Assembly: GCA_024628785.1 (NCBI GenBank)
Contig: CP102405.1
Span: 682,001-746,000 of the forward strand
Direction: 5' to 3'
Length of the DNA stretch: 64,000 bases
Origin: Fusobacteria bacterium ZRK30
Lineage (GTDB): Bacteria; Fusobacteriota; Fusobacteriia; Fusobacteriales; Fusobacteriaceae
Below the pieces are notes generated by a model. That model ran no database searches, was not told where the DNA came from, and saw only the letters and a list, made by a program, of their open reading frames with translations. Shown one piece after another: positions 54,028 to 63,322 of the stretch; positions within the stretch are counted from its first letter, which is position 1, and every line of letters starts with the position of its first letter. The position numbers were made by a program, and so were the translations under genes.

Positions 54028-54292
54028 AAAAAAAACTCTCCAGTAGTGGGAACTACTGAAGAGTAAAATTACATCTAATCAAAAACGAGATAAAAAGATT
54101 AATCTATGACTTCAAATAGCACCCCATTACCTAATTATGATAATGACAGTTATATGGATCTTATCCATATCCCCAACATAGATTTTTGCAGAATCTATAT
54201 TTCGGCAACTACACCTTTCAAAACAGATCTTAAAATGCCTTCTCCCTGTCTTTACTATTTGTATTTGCAACCTCTATTCTTATGATTTGAAG
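54028..54292 (-). promoter_or_regulatory. lysine riboswitch (L-box) with terminator
   Basis: On the minus strand the leader shows the lysine aptamer: AGAGGTTGC near the start, TTGCCGAA in the middle, a GGATATGGATAAGATCCATAT stem-loop, ACTGTCA and GGGGTGC. P1 pairs ATTTGAAG (plus 54285-54292) with CTTCAAAT (plus 54110-54117). It is followed by a terminator, ACTCTCCAGTAGT (54035-54047) with ACTACTGAAGAGT (54052-54064), and U8. It should stop lysC operon transcription when lysine is plentiful. Confidence 0.94.
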
Positions 54293-54483
54293 TAAGTATA
54301 GCACTAAACATAAAATAAAATAAAATATATATAATATATATGTTATATAATGAGGAGATATACTTTAGTTTTCAGTTTATGTTGTATATGTTACGTATAT
54401 ATAATATATATTTTTAAAAATTAAAAAAATAAGGTTTACTTTTATCTAAGATAATACGAGAAATTTCTTTTAGGGAGGCAGGG
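54293..54483. other. divergent promoter region between the lysine operon and the deacetylase
   Basis: About 190 AT-rich bases with runs of ATAT. It must hold the promoters of the lysine riboswitch leader (minus) and of the M20 gene (plus). I see only a TATACT-like box near 54295-54300 for the minus strand and no confident partner box. Confidence 0.45.
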
Positions 54484-55626
54484 ATGGGAAAAATAATAGA
54501 AAATATGAAAAAACACAGAAGAAATTTACATGAAATTCCGGAATTAGGGTATATGGAAAAAAAGACCCAGGCTTACTTACTGGGAGAGATAAAAAAGATG
54601 GGATATAAGCCTGAAATAATTTGTGAAACGGGAATCTATATCTATCTAGACGGCAACTCTGAGGAAACTTATGGGTTCAGGACAGATATGGATGCCCTTA
54701 CAATTTTAGAGGAAACAGGAGTTTCTTATACCTCCAAACACGAGGGGTTTATGCATGCCTGTGGACATGATGGTCATATGGCAACTCTCCTGGGATTCAT
54801 GGATTATTTAAGAGGAAAAAAATTGAAGAAAAATATCCTTTTAATTTTTCAGCCTGCTGAAGAGGGACCGGGAGGAGCCAAGGACATTACAGAAAGTGGA
54901 ATTTTGGAAAAATATAATGTTTTAGGGATCTTTGGGTTGCATCTTTTTCCCAAGTTAGAAGAGGGAATAATTGCTTGCAGAGCAGGGGGATTCATGGCAA
55001 AAGCAGCAGAGATAAATATCGTTATCAAGGGAAAGAGCGGTCATGGGGGACAGCCCCAGTTAGGGATAGATTCCATCCAGGTAGCAGGGAAGATGCTGGA
55101 AGGATTTAATCTTATAACCTCAAAATTTGTAGCTCCTTTTGATCCCAGTATAATTGCCATAGGTAAGATAGAGGGTGGAACCATAAGAAACATCATTCCG
55201 GAAGTTACCCGGATGGAGGGAACCATAAGGACTTTTTCCACAGATACCTTTAATTTTATCGTGGATAAAATAAGGGGTATAGCTCGTGGTATGGAGCTCA
55301 GTTATGGAGTTGAAATAGAGATTGATCTGGCTGAAGGATATCCTCCTGTTATAAATGATAAGAAATATTATAGTGTTTTAGAAGAGGTAGTCAGAGGGGA
55401 GGAAAAGTTGGAATTTGAGGAGATTGATCCAGAGATGTTGGCTGAAGATTTCGGGTTTTATCAGGAAGTAACCAGGGGCCTTTTTTTCTTTGTAGGAACT
55501 AAAAATAAGGAACTTGGATATACAGCATCACTCCATAATTCTAAATTTAATTTTGATGAGAAAGTATTGGAAAACGGGCTCAGGGTATACACAGGTATCT
55601 GCCAGAAATTAGGAGTCTTTGAATAA
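54484..55626 (+). CDS. M20-family amidohydrolase, probable N-acetyldiaminopimelate deacetylase
   Basis: Zinc peptidase-type hydrolase of 380 residues. 'FMHACGHDGHMATLLG' and 'FQPAEEGPGGAKDI' are the metal and catalytic motifs of M20D deacetylases (YkuR/DapL type). The dimerisation domain occupies about residues 170-290. Next to dapH and the aminotransferase operon it should remove the acetyl group from N-acetyl-LL-DAP. The alternative, a general N-acyl amino acid hydrolase, cannot be excluded. Transcribed divergently, so not under the lysine riboswitch. Confidence 0.85.
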   Translation: MGKIIENMKKHRRNLHEIPELGYMEKKTQAYLLGEIKKMGYKPEIICETGIYIYLDGNSEETYGFRTDMDALTILEETGVSYTSKHEGFMHACGHDGHMATLLGFMDYLRGKKLKKNILLIFQPAEEGPGGAKDITESGILEKYNVLGIFGLHLFPKLEEGIIACRAGGFMAKAAEINIVIKGKSGHGGQPQLGIDSIQVAGKMLEGFNLITSKFVAPFDPSIIAIGKIEGGTIRNIIPEVTRMEGTIRTFSTDTFNFIVDKIRGIARGMELSYGVEIEIDLAEGYPPVINDKKYYSVLEEVVRGEEKLEFEEIDPEMLAEDFGFYQEVTRGLFFFVGTKNKELGYTASLHNSKFNFDEKVLENGLRVYTGICQKLGVFE

Positions 55627-55681
55627 AAAATAATGTGACATTGTATCCAAGAGGCTCTAAATTTATAATTTACTAGGAAAT

Positions 55682-55715
55682 AAAAAAAGCTGAGGTTAGC
55701 CTCAGCTTTTTATTT
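55682..55715. terminator. bidirectional terminator
   Basis: AAAAGCTGAGG and CCTCAGCTTTT around a TTAG loop, between the convergent M20 gene and the ABC-F gene. Confidence 0.88.
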
Positions 55716-57334
55716 TAGTTATACATCTCTGCAAGTCTAGCTTCTACACCTTCGTCTTTGATATATTCATCAAATTCCATCAATTTATCGACAATTCCGT
55801 TAGGAGTTATCTCGATAATTCTATTGGCTACAGTCTGGATGAACTCATGGTCATGAGCAGCAAATATAATAGTTCCATTAAATTTAATCAATGCTTTATT
55901 TAGTGATGTGATAGATTCAAGATCTAAATGGTCTGTAGGATTGTCAAATAAGTAAACATTAGCTCCTGTCATCATTGTTTTAGATAACATACATCTTACT
56001 TTTTCTCCTCCAGAAAGAACACTAGGTTTCTTTTGAGAATCTTCACCGGCAAATAACATTCTTCCTAAGAATCCTCTGATGAAACTCTCATGAGGATCAG
56101 ATGAATATGGTCTTAACCAGTCAATAAGGTCAGTTCCGCTACCTTCTTTAAAGTACTCAGAGTTATCTCTAGGCATATAACCTAAAGAAGTAGTTACTCC
56201 CCAAGTGATACTACCTGAATCAGGTTCAATCTCTCCAGCCATTATCTTGATAAGAGTTGTTTTAACTATATCATTTTTAGCTAAAAGTACTACTTTATCC
56301 CCTGTATTAATAGTGAATGAGATATTATCTAATACCTTTACTCCATCGATAGTTTTAGTTAAGTTTTCAACTTTTAACATGTTGTTTCCGGCATCTCTTT
56401 CAGATTTGAATTCGATGAATGGATATTTTCTATTAGAAACCTGCATATCTTCAAACTTTAAGTTATCCAACATCTTTTTTCTTGCTGTTGCCTGATTTGA
56501 TTTTGAAGCATTGGCACTGAACCTGGCGATGAAGGTTTGTAATTCTTCTCTTTTTTGCTCTAATTTTTTATTTTTATTTCTCATTAATTCTAATACAACT
56601 TGACTTGATTCATACCAGAAATCATAGTTTCCTACGAACATCTTAACTTTACCAAAGTCGATATCAGCAATATGAGTACATACTTTATTTAAGAAATGTC
56701 TGTCATGTGATACTACGATAACAGTTGCGTTAAAGTTTGCTAAAAAGTTCTCTAACCAGTTGATAGCGTGGATATCCAGACCATTTGTAGGCTCGTCTAA
56801 TAAAAGAACATCTGGATCACCAAATAATGCCTGTGCTAAAAGGATCTTAACTCTCTCAGGTTCTGTAAGTTCGTTCATCACTTTATAGTGAATTGAAGGG
56901 TCTACTCCTAATCCTGTAAGTAGTTTTTCTGCATTAGTTTCAGCAGACCATCCGTCTAATTCTTCAATTCTATCAGTTAATTCTCCGGCTTTTGCATAGT
57001 CCTCGTCTGTTGCATCAGGTTTTGCATAAAGCTCTTCCTGCTCTTTTTTTATAGCAAATAATTCTTTATGACCCATCATTACTACATTTAAAACTACTTC
57101 ATCAGCGTGAGCGAAATGGTCCTGTTGTAGGAAAGATAATCTTTCTCTAGGTCCTAAGATAACGTCACCTTCAGTAGCATCAATTTCACCAGCCAAGATC
57201 TTTAAAAATGTAGATTTTCCGGCACCGTTAGCTCCAATAAGCCCGTAACAGTTACCAGGTGTAAACTTGATGTTTACATCTTCGAATAATTTTTTTCCAG
57301 GGAACATAAGCCCTAAACCACTAGTTGATATCAT
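55715..57334 (-). CDS. ABC-F protein, YbiT type, with degenerate second ATPase site
   Basis: Ribosome-associated soluble tandem ABC protein of 539 residues with the interdomain linker 'SRFSANASKSNQATARKKML'. Site 1: Walker A GANGAGKST, Walker B 'LLLDEPTNGLD', but a signature ELTEPERVK in place of LSGG. Site 2: signature LSGGEKVR is good, but Walker A reads AKNDIVKTT and Walker B 'YLFDNPTDHLD', so the catalytic Glu is Asn. Related Clostridial members have AKTT-type Walker A but keep DEPT. Monocistronic; GGAGG precedes the ATG. Confidence 0.9.
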   Translation of the reverse strand: MISTSGLGLMFPGKKLFEDVNIKFTPGNCYGLIGANGAGKSTFLKILAGEIDATEGDVILGPRERLSFLQQDHFAHADEVVLNVVMMGHKELFAIKKEQEELYAKPDATDEDYAKAGELTDRIEELDGWSAETNAEKLLTGLGVDPSIHYKVMNELTEPERVKILLAQALFGDPDVLLLDEPTNGLDIHAINWLENFLANFNATVIVVSHDRHFLNKVCTHIADIDFGKVKMFVGNYDFWYESSQVVLELMRNKNKKLEQKREELQTFIARFSANASKSNQATARKKMLDNLKFEDMQVSNRKYPFIEFKSERDAGNNMLKVENLTKTIDGVKVLDNISFTINTGDKVVLLAKNDIVKTTLIKIMAGEIEPDSGSITWGVTTSLGYMPRDNSEYFKEGSGTDLIDWLRPYSSDPHESFIRGFLGRMLFAGEDSQKKPSVLSGGEKVRCMLSKTMMTGANVYLFDNPTDHLDLESITSLNKALIKFNGTIIFAAHDHEFIQTVANRIIEITPNGIVDKLMEFDEYIKDEGVEARLAEMYN

Positions 57335-57645
57335 TTATTAACCTCCAAATTTTTATAAGTTCCACAGATAATTAAGATTAAATATCTATAGCCAATTATA
57401 AAAAATAATTTTTTTATTCGTAACATTATATCATATTTTTCAAGTATTTAGTATATACTATTAGTAGTAAGTATTGAAACTCTACCTAGATAAAAAATAG
57501 AAATAAAAAAATAAAGTGACGGAAAAAATAAACTCAAAATAATATCTAAAGATGAGGGAGCGATATTAAAAAAAATTGTGTTCCCAGTGTAAAAAAATCT
57601 AAGATTAGAAATGAGAGTTAAATCTATAAAATAGGAGTGATGTAT
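57335..57645. other. intergenic region before manC
   Basis: About 310 AT-rich bases holding the divergent promoters of the ABC-F gene and manC. I see no ORF, structured RNA or repeat that I would defend. Confidence 0.5.
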
Positions 57646-58725
57646 ATGTTAGCAGCATTTATAATGGCAGGAGGATCTGGGGAAAGATTTTGGCCCCTGT
57701 CAACTAAGGAAAGACCTAAGCAGTTGTTGAAATTAATAGATGAAGAAAGAAGTTTAATCAGAATGACAGTAGATCGTATATTACCCATTATATCAGCGGA
57801 TAAAATATTTATAGGGACCAATGCTATCCAGGCAGAGGCCATAAGAAGGGAGCTCCCTGATCTTCCCTATGAAAATATAATTGTGGAACCGGCATTCAAA
57901 GATACTGCTGCTGCCATTGGATATGGAGCAGTTAAGATAAAGGAAAAATTAAAGGGTGAAGATATTACCATGGTGGTATTGGCTTCGGATCATATCATAA
58001 AAAATGAGGATAACTTCAGAAAGAGGATTGTAGGAGCCAGTGAGATAGCCATGGAAACCAATTCCATCATTACATTGGGAATAAAGCCCAATAAACCTGA
58101 GACAGGATATGGTTATATAGAGGTAAAGGAAGCCTATATAGGGGAACCAAGCAAGGTAATAAGATTTTGGGAAAAGCCAAATTTAGAAAGAGCCGAAGAA
58201 TACGTAGAAGCCGGGAACTATCTTTGGAACAGTGGGATGTTTGTCATAGGACTAGATATGATCATGGGATCATTTGAAAAATATATGCCAAAACATTTCA
58301 AAAATTTTAATAAGATCACTGCATTAAAGGATAAAAAATTAGATGCAGAAGCTGAAACAGAGGAACTTAAAACTTTATTTGAGAAGTTTGAAAAGATATC
58401 TATCGATTTCGGAATTATGGAAAAAGCTCAGAATATTCAGGTTATACCTGTAGATTTTGGTTGGAATGATGTGGGGAGTTACCCAGCTCTAGATGAGGTG
58501 CTGGAACACAATGAAAACGGGACAGTAAACAGGGCAAATGAACTCATTGAGATCGGAAGTAAGAATAATATAATAATAGGAACAAAAAAAATAGTAGCTA
58601 CAATAGGATTAGAAGATCTGGTAGTAGTAGAAACTGACGATGCCCTCTTGGTGTGCAAAAAAGAGAGAGCTCAGGATATAAAGAAGGTGTTGAAGGAGAT
58701 AGCAGAGAGGGAGAAAGTTAATTAA
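57646..58725 (+). CDS. manC: mannose-1-phosphate guanylyltransferase
   Basis: Makes GDP-mannose from mannose-1-phosphate and GTP. About 359 residues, GMP domain only, with no fused phosphomannose isomerase. 'FIMAGGSGERFWPLSTKERPKQ' is the nucleotide-binding signature, 'VEPAFKDTAAAIGYGA' follows, and 'RFWEKPNLERAEEYV' and 'WNSGMFV' are the sugar-binding motifs. ATG 57646 is chosen since AGGAG (57633-57637) is too close to the earlier starts at 57637 and 57640. Supplies GDP-mannose to surface glycans. Confidence 0.94.
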   Translation: MLAAFIMAGGSGERFWPLSTKERPKQLLKLIDEERSLIRMTVDRILPIISADKIFIGTNAIQAEAIRRELPDLPYENIIVEPAFKDTAAAIGYGAVKIKEKLKGEDITMVVLASDHIIKNEDNFRKRIVGASEIAMETNSIITLGIKPNKPETGYGYIEVKEAYIGEPSKVIRFWEKPNLERAEEYVEAGNYLWNSGMFVIGLDMIMGSFEKYMPKHFKNFNKITALKDKKLDAEAETEELKTLFEKFEKISIDFGIMEKAQNIQVIPVDFGWNDVGSYPALDEVLEHNENGTVNRANELIEIGSKNNIIIGTKKIVATIGLEDLVVVETDDALLVCKKERAQDIKKVLKEIAEREKVN

Positions 58726-58743
58726 CTCCTCCTTATCGGCATT

Positions 58744-58774
58744 CTAAATCAAGTTTTAACTATACTTGATTTAG
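58744..58774 (+). terminator. possible terminator or operator after manC
   Basis: CTAAATCAAGT (58744-58754) and ACTTGATTTAG (58764-58774), an 11-bp perfect inverted repeat. There is no T run, so termination is only one reading. Confidence 0.4.
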
Positions 58775-58902
58775 ATAATCGTAGAAAAACGTGTAATTAA
58801 AACTTAATTTTTAAATGTGAACTTAAAAAAGAGAGGCTGAGGTAGAAGTGAAAGTCTTTAATTTCAAATTAATAATGAAAAGTTGAAAAAAGGAGTCAGA
58901 GA

Positions 58903-59712
58903 ATGAGTGAAAAAAATATAATAGATAAAACCAAAACCCCTGTTACAAAAAAATCTATATTAGAGGATTTGAAGGGTTTAGGAATAGAAAAAGGTGATAC
59001 ATTATTACTTCACTCATCTCTCTCTAGTTTAGGTTGGGTATGTGGAGGAGCAGAGGCTGTAATAATGGCTCTGATAGATGCAATAGGAGAAGAGGGAACT
59101 TTAATAATGCCTACTCATAGCGGAGAAAATTCCAATCCATTTAATTGGAATAACCCCAGTGTTCCTAAGGAATGGCATGAAATAATTCGAAATAATATGC
59201 CAGCCTATGATCCTAAAACAACAATAACTAATGGCATAGGAAAAATCCCCGAATTATTCAGAACAATGCCGGGAGTCTCAAGATCACTTCATCCCCAGGT
59301 TTCCTTTGGGGCTATTGGAAGGTTAAAAGATGATATTTTAAGAAATCATCAATTGAGTTCTTTTTTTGATATGGATTCTCCCCTTGGAAAATTATATAAA
59401 TTAAGGGAAGCAAAAATTTTATTACTGGGAGCAGGTTATGACTCGTGCACCAGCTTTCATGTAGGAGAAACTCTTATAGGAGATAAAGTAAATATAAGCA
59501 AAACAGGATCAGCAATCTATGAAGACGGAAAAAGAATCTGGAAATGGTTTGAAGCTCATGAACATAACTCAGATGATTTTTCAGAACTCGGAAAAGCATT
59601 TGAAAATAGGCATAAAGTAATAAAAAAACTTGTGGGGAATGCAGAGAGTAGATTATTTTCTCTGAGAGAAGCGGTGGATTTTTCCAAGGAGTGGCTGTTG
59701 GAAAACAGGTAA
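58903..59712 (+). CDS. aminoglycoside N(3)-acetyltransferase-like protein
   Basis: AAC(3)/YokD-fold acetyltransferase of 269 residues using acetyl-CoA. 'LLLHSSLSSLGWVCGGAEAVIMALIDAIGEEGTLIMPTHS' is the family core, 'RSLHPQVSFGAIG' and 'GYDSCTSFHVGE' follow. Chromosomal members of this family are found in many non-resistant bacteria and may act on other amines, so resistance should not be assumed. GGAG precedes the ATG. Single gene after a gap of about 180 bases. Confidence 0.87.
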   Translation: MSEKNIIDKTKTPVTKKSILEDLKGLGIEKGDTLLLHSSLSSLGWVCGGAEAVIMALIDAIGEEGTLIMPTHSGENSNPFNWNNPSVPKEWHEIIRNNMPAYDPKTTITNGIGKIPELFRTMPGVSRSLHPQVSFGAIGRLKDDILRNHQLSSFFDMDSPLGKLYKLREAKILLLGAGYDSCTSFHVGETLIGDKVNISKTGSAIYEDGKRIWKWFEAHEHNSDDFSELGKAFENRHKVIKKLVGNAESRLFSLREAVDFSKEWLLENR

Positions 59713-59812
59713 GTCGGTGAATCCCCGATTCTTAGTGGGATGCCTGACGGGCACAGTGGGCAGGACGAAACTCGCTAGATATTTATTGTGAAGTCGGACG
59801 ACTATAAACTTC
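59713..59812. repeat. GC-richer repeat-like intergenic segment
   Basis: Contains GGTGAATCCCCGATTCTTAG, TGGGATGCCTGACGGGCAC and AGTCGGACGACT. The GATGCC...GGGCA core recalls the repeats at 49942-50117. GC is higher than neighbouring gaps. No ORF. The following 80 bases hold the promoter of the MBL gene. Confidence 0.45.
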
Positions 59813-59894
59813 AAAATATAAACTCAAAAAGTTGAGTTCTTTGGTGATAAAAAATTAAATACTGTGCATATAAATATACAAGCAGGAGGGAAAA

Positions 59895-60869
59895 ATGGTA
59901 GAAGAAATTTATCGAAATATTTGGAAGATAGAGGTACCACTTCCTAAAAGTCCTTTAAAATTTTTAAATGCTTATGTTGTTGTAGGAGAGAAAAGGAATC
60001 TTCTTATAGATACCGGGTTTAACCGCCAGGAATGTAAGGATGCTCTATCTAAAGGTTTAGAAAAAATAGGGATCTCCATGGATCAGACCGATATTTTTAT
60101 TACCCATCTTCACAGTGATCATTCTGGTTTAGTATCAGATTTTATAAAAAAAGGAAGAAAAGTCTACTGCAGCAAAAAAGATGCTTTGGATATAAATATT
60201 CTCCGGGACTTTAACAGCTGGAAAAATAAATTTATAGGGGCTGAAAAGTTAGGGTTCCCAGAAAATTTAGATGAATATTTTGACAGACATCCCGGGTTTA
60301 AGTTTAACAATACCCGTGATGTAGAGTTTTCCTATGTAGAAGATAAAGAGGTAATCCAGATAGGGGAATATTCACTCCAGTGTATATCTACTCCGGGACA
60401 CACCCAGGGGATAATGTGCCTCTATGAAAAAGATCACAGGTTGCTGTTTTCCGGGGATCATATTTTAGAGAGGATAACTCCTAATATATCGGTATGGTCA
60501 ATGGAAAGTAATGCTCTTGGTGACTATATGAACAGCTTGGAAAAAATCAAAAAATTAAATGTAGATAAGGTTTTTCCTTCCCATAGAAAGCTCTTTGATC
60601 ATTGTCATAGAAGAATCGATAAATTAATCGAACATCACCATGAAAGACTTATGGAGATAGAAGAAATTCTGGCTAAAAAAAGTTTACAGTCACCCTATGA
60701 GGTAGCTTCTCAAATGAAGTGGGATATTAAATTTACAAACTGGGATGATCTTCCCCATGTTCAAAGGTGGTTTGCTACTGGAGAAGCTATGGCTCACTTA
60801 GTTTATCTCTATAATTTAAAAAAGATATCTCTTTCTGACAATAAATATTATGAATTTTCTAATGTTTAA
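59895..60869 (+). CDS. MBL-fold metallo-hydrolase
   Basis: Metallo-beta-lactamase-fold hydrolase of 324 residues. 'ITHLHSDHSGLVSDF' is the HxHxDH zinc motif, 'CISTPGHTQGIMCLYE' and 'LFSGDHILERI' add the His and Asp ligands, and 'VFPSHRKLF' the last His. The 70 C-terminal residues form a helical tail with 'LIEHHHERLMEIEEIL', as in LACTB2/RNase-like and hydroxyacylglutathione-type members. Substrate unknown. GGAGGG precedes the ATG. Confidence 0.88.
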   Translation: MVEEIYRNIWKIEVPLPKSPLKFLNAYVVVGEKRNLLIDTGFNRQECKDALSKGLEKIGISMDQTDIFITHLHSDHSGLVSDFIKKGRKVYCSKKDALDINILRDFNSWKNKFIGAEKLGFPENLDEYFDRHPGFKFNNTRDVEFSYVEDKEVIQIGEYSLQCISTPGHTQGIMCLYEKDHRLLFSGDHILERITPNISVWSMESNALGDYMNSLEKIKKLNVDKVFPSHRKLFDHCHRRIDKLIEHHHERLMEIEEILAKKSLQSPYEVASQMKWDIKFTNWDDLPHVQRWFATGEAMAHLVYLYNLKKISLSDNKYYEFSNV

Positions 60870-60988
60870 TCTTTATTTACTTAAAGGGTTGGAAAAATTA
60901 TAGAAGCATTAAAAACAGCTTTTTGAAGATTTAGATTAATGGAAAAAAGATTCTTACAGTATCAATAAATATAAAAAAGGAGAAAAAT

Positions 60989-61582
60989 ATGAAAATACTA
61001 TGGTACGACACGGAAACAACAGGATTAACAGAGAACAGTGCGATGTTTCAAATATCAGGAGTGATAGAGGTAGAGGGTGAAGTAAAGGAGGAGTTTGATA
61101 TCTTCTGTCATCCTCATGAGGGAGCGGATATATCGGAGCAAGCCTTGGAAGTGACAGGGGTGAGTCGTGAAAAATTAGATGGTTTTCAATCTCCTAAAAA
61201 AGCCTATGAGGAGTTAATAGAGATTTTTTCAAAATATATCGATAAATTTGACAGAGAGGATAAATTTATCATTGCAGGGCAGAATGTAAAATTTGACATA
61301 GATGTACTCAATAGATTTTTTAAAAGAAACAATGATAATTATCTGGGAAGTTTTCTTAACTATAAACAGGTATTTGATACCCTCAGTGTATACACGGCAT
61401 TGGAGATAGCAGATGTAGTACCTAAATTAGAAAATCATAAGCTGGAAACTATATGCAAAATTATGGGAGTAGAACTGAGTAATGCCCATAACAGTCTGGC
61501 CGACATAAAAGCTACTAAAGAGGTGGGAGATAAGTTGCTTCAGGGGCTTAGAAGGATAAAAAAACAGAAGATAAAACTTTAA
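60989..61582 (+). CDS. 3'-5' exonuclease of the DEDDh (DnaQ) superfamily
   Basis: A 197-residue DnaQ/RNase T-type exonuclease. Exo I is 'WYDTETTGLTENSA', Exo II 'IAGQNVKFDIDVLNRFF', Exo III 'NAHNSLADIKATKEV' with the catalytic His. The family trims DNA or RNA 3' ends; the substrate is not fixed here. AAAGGAG lies seven bases before the ATG. Confidence 0.92.
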   Translation: MKILWYDTETTGLTENSAMFQISGVIEVEGEVKEEFDIFCHPHEGADISEQALEVTGVSREKLDGFQSPKKAYEELIEIFSKYIDKFDREDKFIIAGQNVKFDIDVLNRFFKRNNDNYLGSFLNYKQVFDTLSVYTALEIADVVPKLENHKLETICKIMGVELSNAHNSLADIKATKEVGDKLLQGLRRIKKQKIKL

Positions 61583-61593
61583 AATAGGAGTTT

Positions 61594-61628
61594 ATAAAAA
61601 AAATCTATCCCTTATGAGGGATAGATAA
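61594..61628 (-). terminator. terminator for the exported unknown
   Basis: ATCTATCCCT (61603-61612) pairs with AGGGATAGAT (61617-61626). The A run at 61596-61602 is the U tail on the minus strand. Confidence 0.88.
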
Positions 61629-61658
61629 AGATAATCTATTTAATTGTTGTCAAATGAC

Positions 61659-62264
61659 CTAAGGCAAAGATATTAATTTTTCATAATCGATTGCACTTGC
61701 GTAATCTTTTAATTCTTTCTTTGTTATTTCCTGTCCTTGGACTAACACCAAAAATCTATCAGCAACAATGATCTCAATTTTCCCGCTCTTAGTGTCTGGA
61801 GTAAATTTTACAATAGCTTTTTGACGGTTAACTCTTTCCAGCCTTCCACCATTAGATGTAGTGAACCTAGGATTGGTAAACATTGCCGTCATACTCTGGA
61901 TGAGTGGAGAATCGGTGATGATTTGGATAGTAATGGAGCTGGATTTTTTATTGTATTGACGTTTAGTAGTTATAGCGCCACCGAATAAAGATGCATTCAT
62001 TGGTTGAGAATTAGTATTTGGAGTAGTCCACCCGGTTAAAGGTTTTGGAAGGAAAGGTTCGAGTTTTCCTGCCACCTCTTGCTGAATTAATTGCGAGGCA
62101 TAGTTGAGACTTTCCACAGAGTTTTTATATTCGCCGTCTTTATAATATTTAGATGCATCCTTCATAGATTCCTCAATATCGTTGGCATATGCAGGGACAG
62201 AAAATATCATTAATATGATGAATAGCACATTCATCTTTAGAATTTTGACATTTAAATTTAACAT
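61659..62264 (-). CDS. exported hypothetical protein
   Basis: A 201-residue secreted protein I do not recognise. The signal peptide ('MNVLFIILMIFSVPAYA') is cut near residue 27. A TPR-like helical part ('MKDASKYYKDGEYKNSVESLNYASQLI') is followed by 'LEPFLPKPLTGW' and a beta-rich half containing 'IQIITDSPLIQSM'. No Cys or lipobox. GGAGG precedes ATG 62264. Likely periplasmic; other functions cannot be named. Confidence 0.75.
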   Translation of the reverse strand: MLNLNVKILKMNVLFIILMIFSVPAYANDIEESMKDASKYYKDGEYKNSVESLNYASQLIQQEVAGKLEPFLPKPLTGWTTPNTNSQPMNASLFGGAITTKRQYNKKSSSITIQIITDSPLIQSMTAMFTNPRFTTSNGGRLERVNRQKAIVKFTPDTKSGKIEIIVADRFLVLVQGQEITKKELKDYASAIDYEKLISLP

Positions 62265-62476
62265 ATAAACCTCCTTTTTTTAAGATTAAATTGATTGATA
62301 ATAACAGTTCTAGTATAACTATAATTAGCAAAGAGACATTAACCGAATAAAAATAAATATTCATTATTAGTATATAAGGAACAGTAAAAAAATCCTTTTT
62401 TATTAATGAAAAATTTTATATGAATTTAATCTTAAATAAGAAAAATGAAGAAAATATACAGATATCGTAAATAAAT

Positions 62477-63322
62477 TTATTCTGTTATAATTTTATTTAT
62501 GATATCTGGGTCTATGTCTATATCAAATTTTCTAGCAAAAAGTTTAGTAGAATTTTTTAATTTTGAATAATCATCCATAGTTAAAATTTTAGGATTAGGA
62601 TTTCCCTCTGACCAGTCGATATATACTGTATTTTCCCCTACCACCTTATCTTTAAAGGGGGAGTTCATAAGTAATGTCTGGATAAAATGTTCATCGGAGC
62701 AGGTGGTAGACTTGAATCCTTCTATTAATCTATTGTCTACGCTGTCTAAGATATATTCTACAGCATTATTTGTTATGGTGAACCAAGAGGAACCCATATA
62801 GATATCCAGATTTTTAAAAAAAGATTTTTTTATATTTAATAAATTTTGCAATTTTATAGAGACACTGTTTAGTTTGTTCAGAGGAAAGTTACGGATAGAT
62901 CTACTCTCACTCCACGGGCTGTATCTTAAAAGCCTCCAGCTGTAGTTTTTATAGTTAGGGGCGATATGGATAAATTCCCGGTGGACATCTTCCGATAAAA
63001 AACTTATAATCTCTGAATGAGACTTGATAGGGAGATCCTGTCCGCTTAGAAGGGTAATGTAGTCATAGTTTTTATTTCTGACAGCTTGGAGTAAATTTAA
63101 TGTAGCTTTTACCTGGGAAAAACCGGACCAGTTGACAGAAACTCTATCTGAAATAATAAAAACATTATCTAGAGAGAGATAATGATCCTTTAACTGTTGA
63201 TATAAATAATTATTTTTTAAGTCAATATGAAGATAGACATCTGAATTTTTTGATAGAATATCTATTAAAAGACTTAGTTGTTTGAAGCCCTTATGGGCCT
63301 GGATGATATATGCTAATTTCAT
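62477..63322 (-). CDS. core-2/I-branching glycosyltransferase (GT14)
   Basis: A 281-residue putative beta-1,6-N-acetylglucosaminyltransferase. 'YIIQAHKGFKQLSLLIDIL' opens the fold, 'YLHIDLKNN' and 'LLSGQDLPIKSH' give the donor-binding DxD-like part, and 'GSSWFTITNNAVEYIL' and 'TTCSDEHFIQTLL' are GT14 signatures. Probably decorates surface polysaccharide. A flippase gene is transcribed divergently next to it. Confidence 0.88.
   Translation of the reverse strand: MKLAYIIQAHKGFKQLSLLIDILSKNSDVYLHIDLKNNYLYQQLKDHYLSLDNVFIISDRVSVNWSGFSQVKATLNLLQAVRNKNYDYITLLSGQDLPIKSHSEIISFLSEDVHREFIHIAPNYKNYSWRLLRYSPWSESRSIRNFPLNKLNSVSIKLQNLLNIKKSFFKNLDIYMGSSWFTITNNAVEYILDSVDNRLIEGFKSTTCSDEHFIQTLLMNSPFKDKVVGENTVYIDWSEGNPNPKILTMDDYSKLKNSTKLFARKFDIDIDPDIINKIITE

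Noticed and set aside
58903-59712. Acquired aminoglycoside resistance gene
   Set aside because: No mobile element or resistance cluster around it, and the AAC(3)-like fold is common among chromosomal proteins of unknown substrate.
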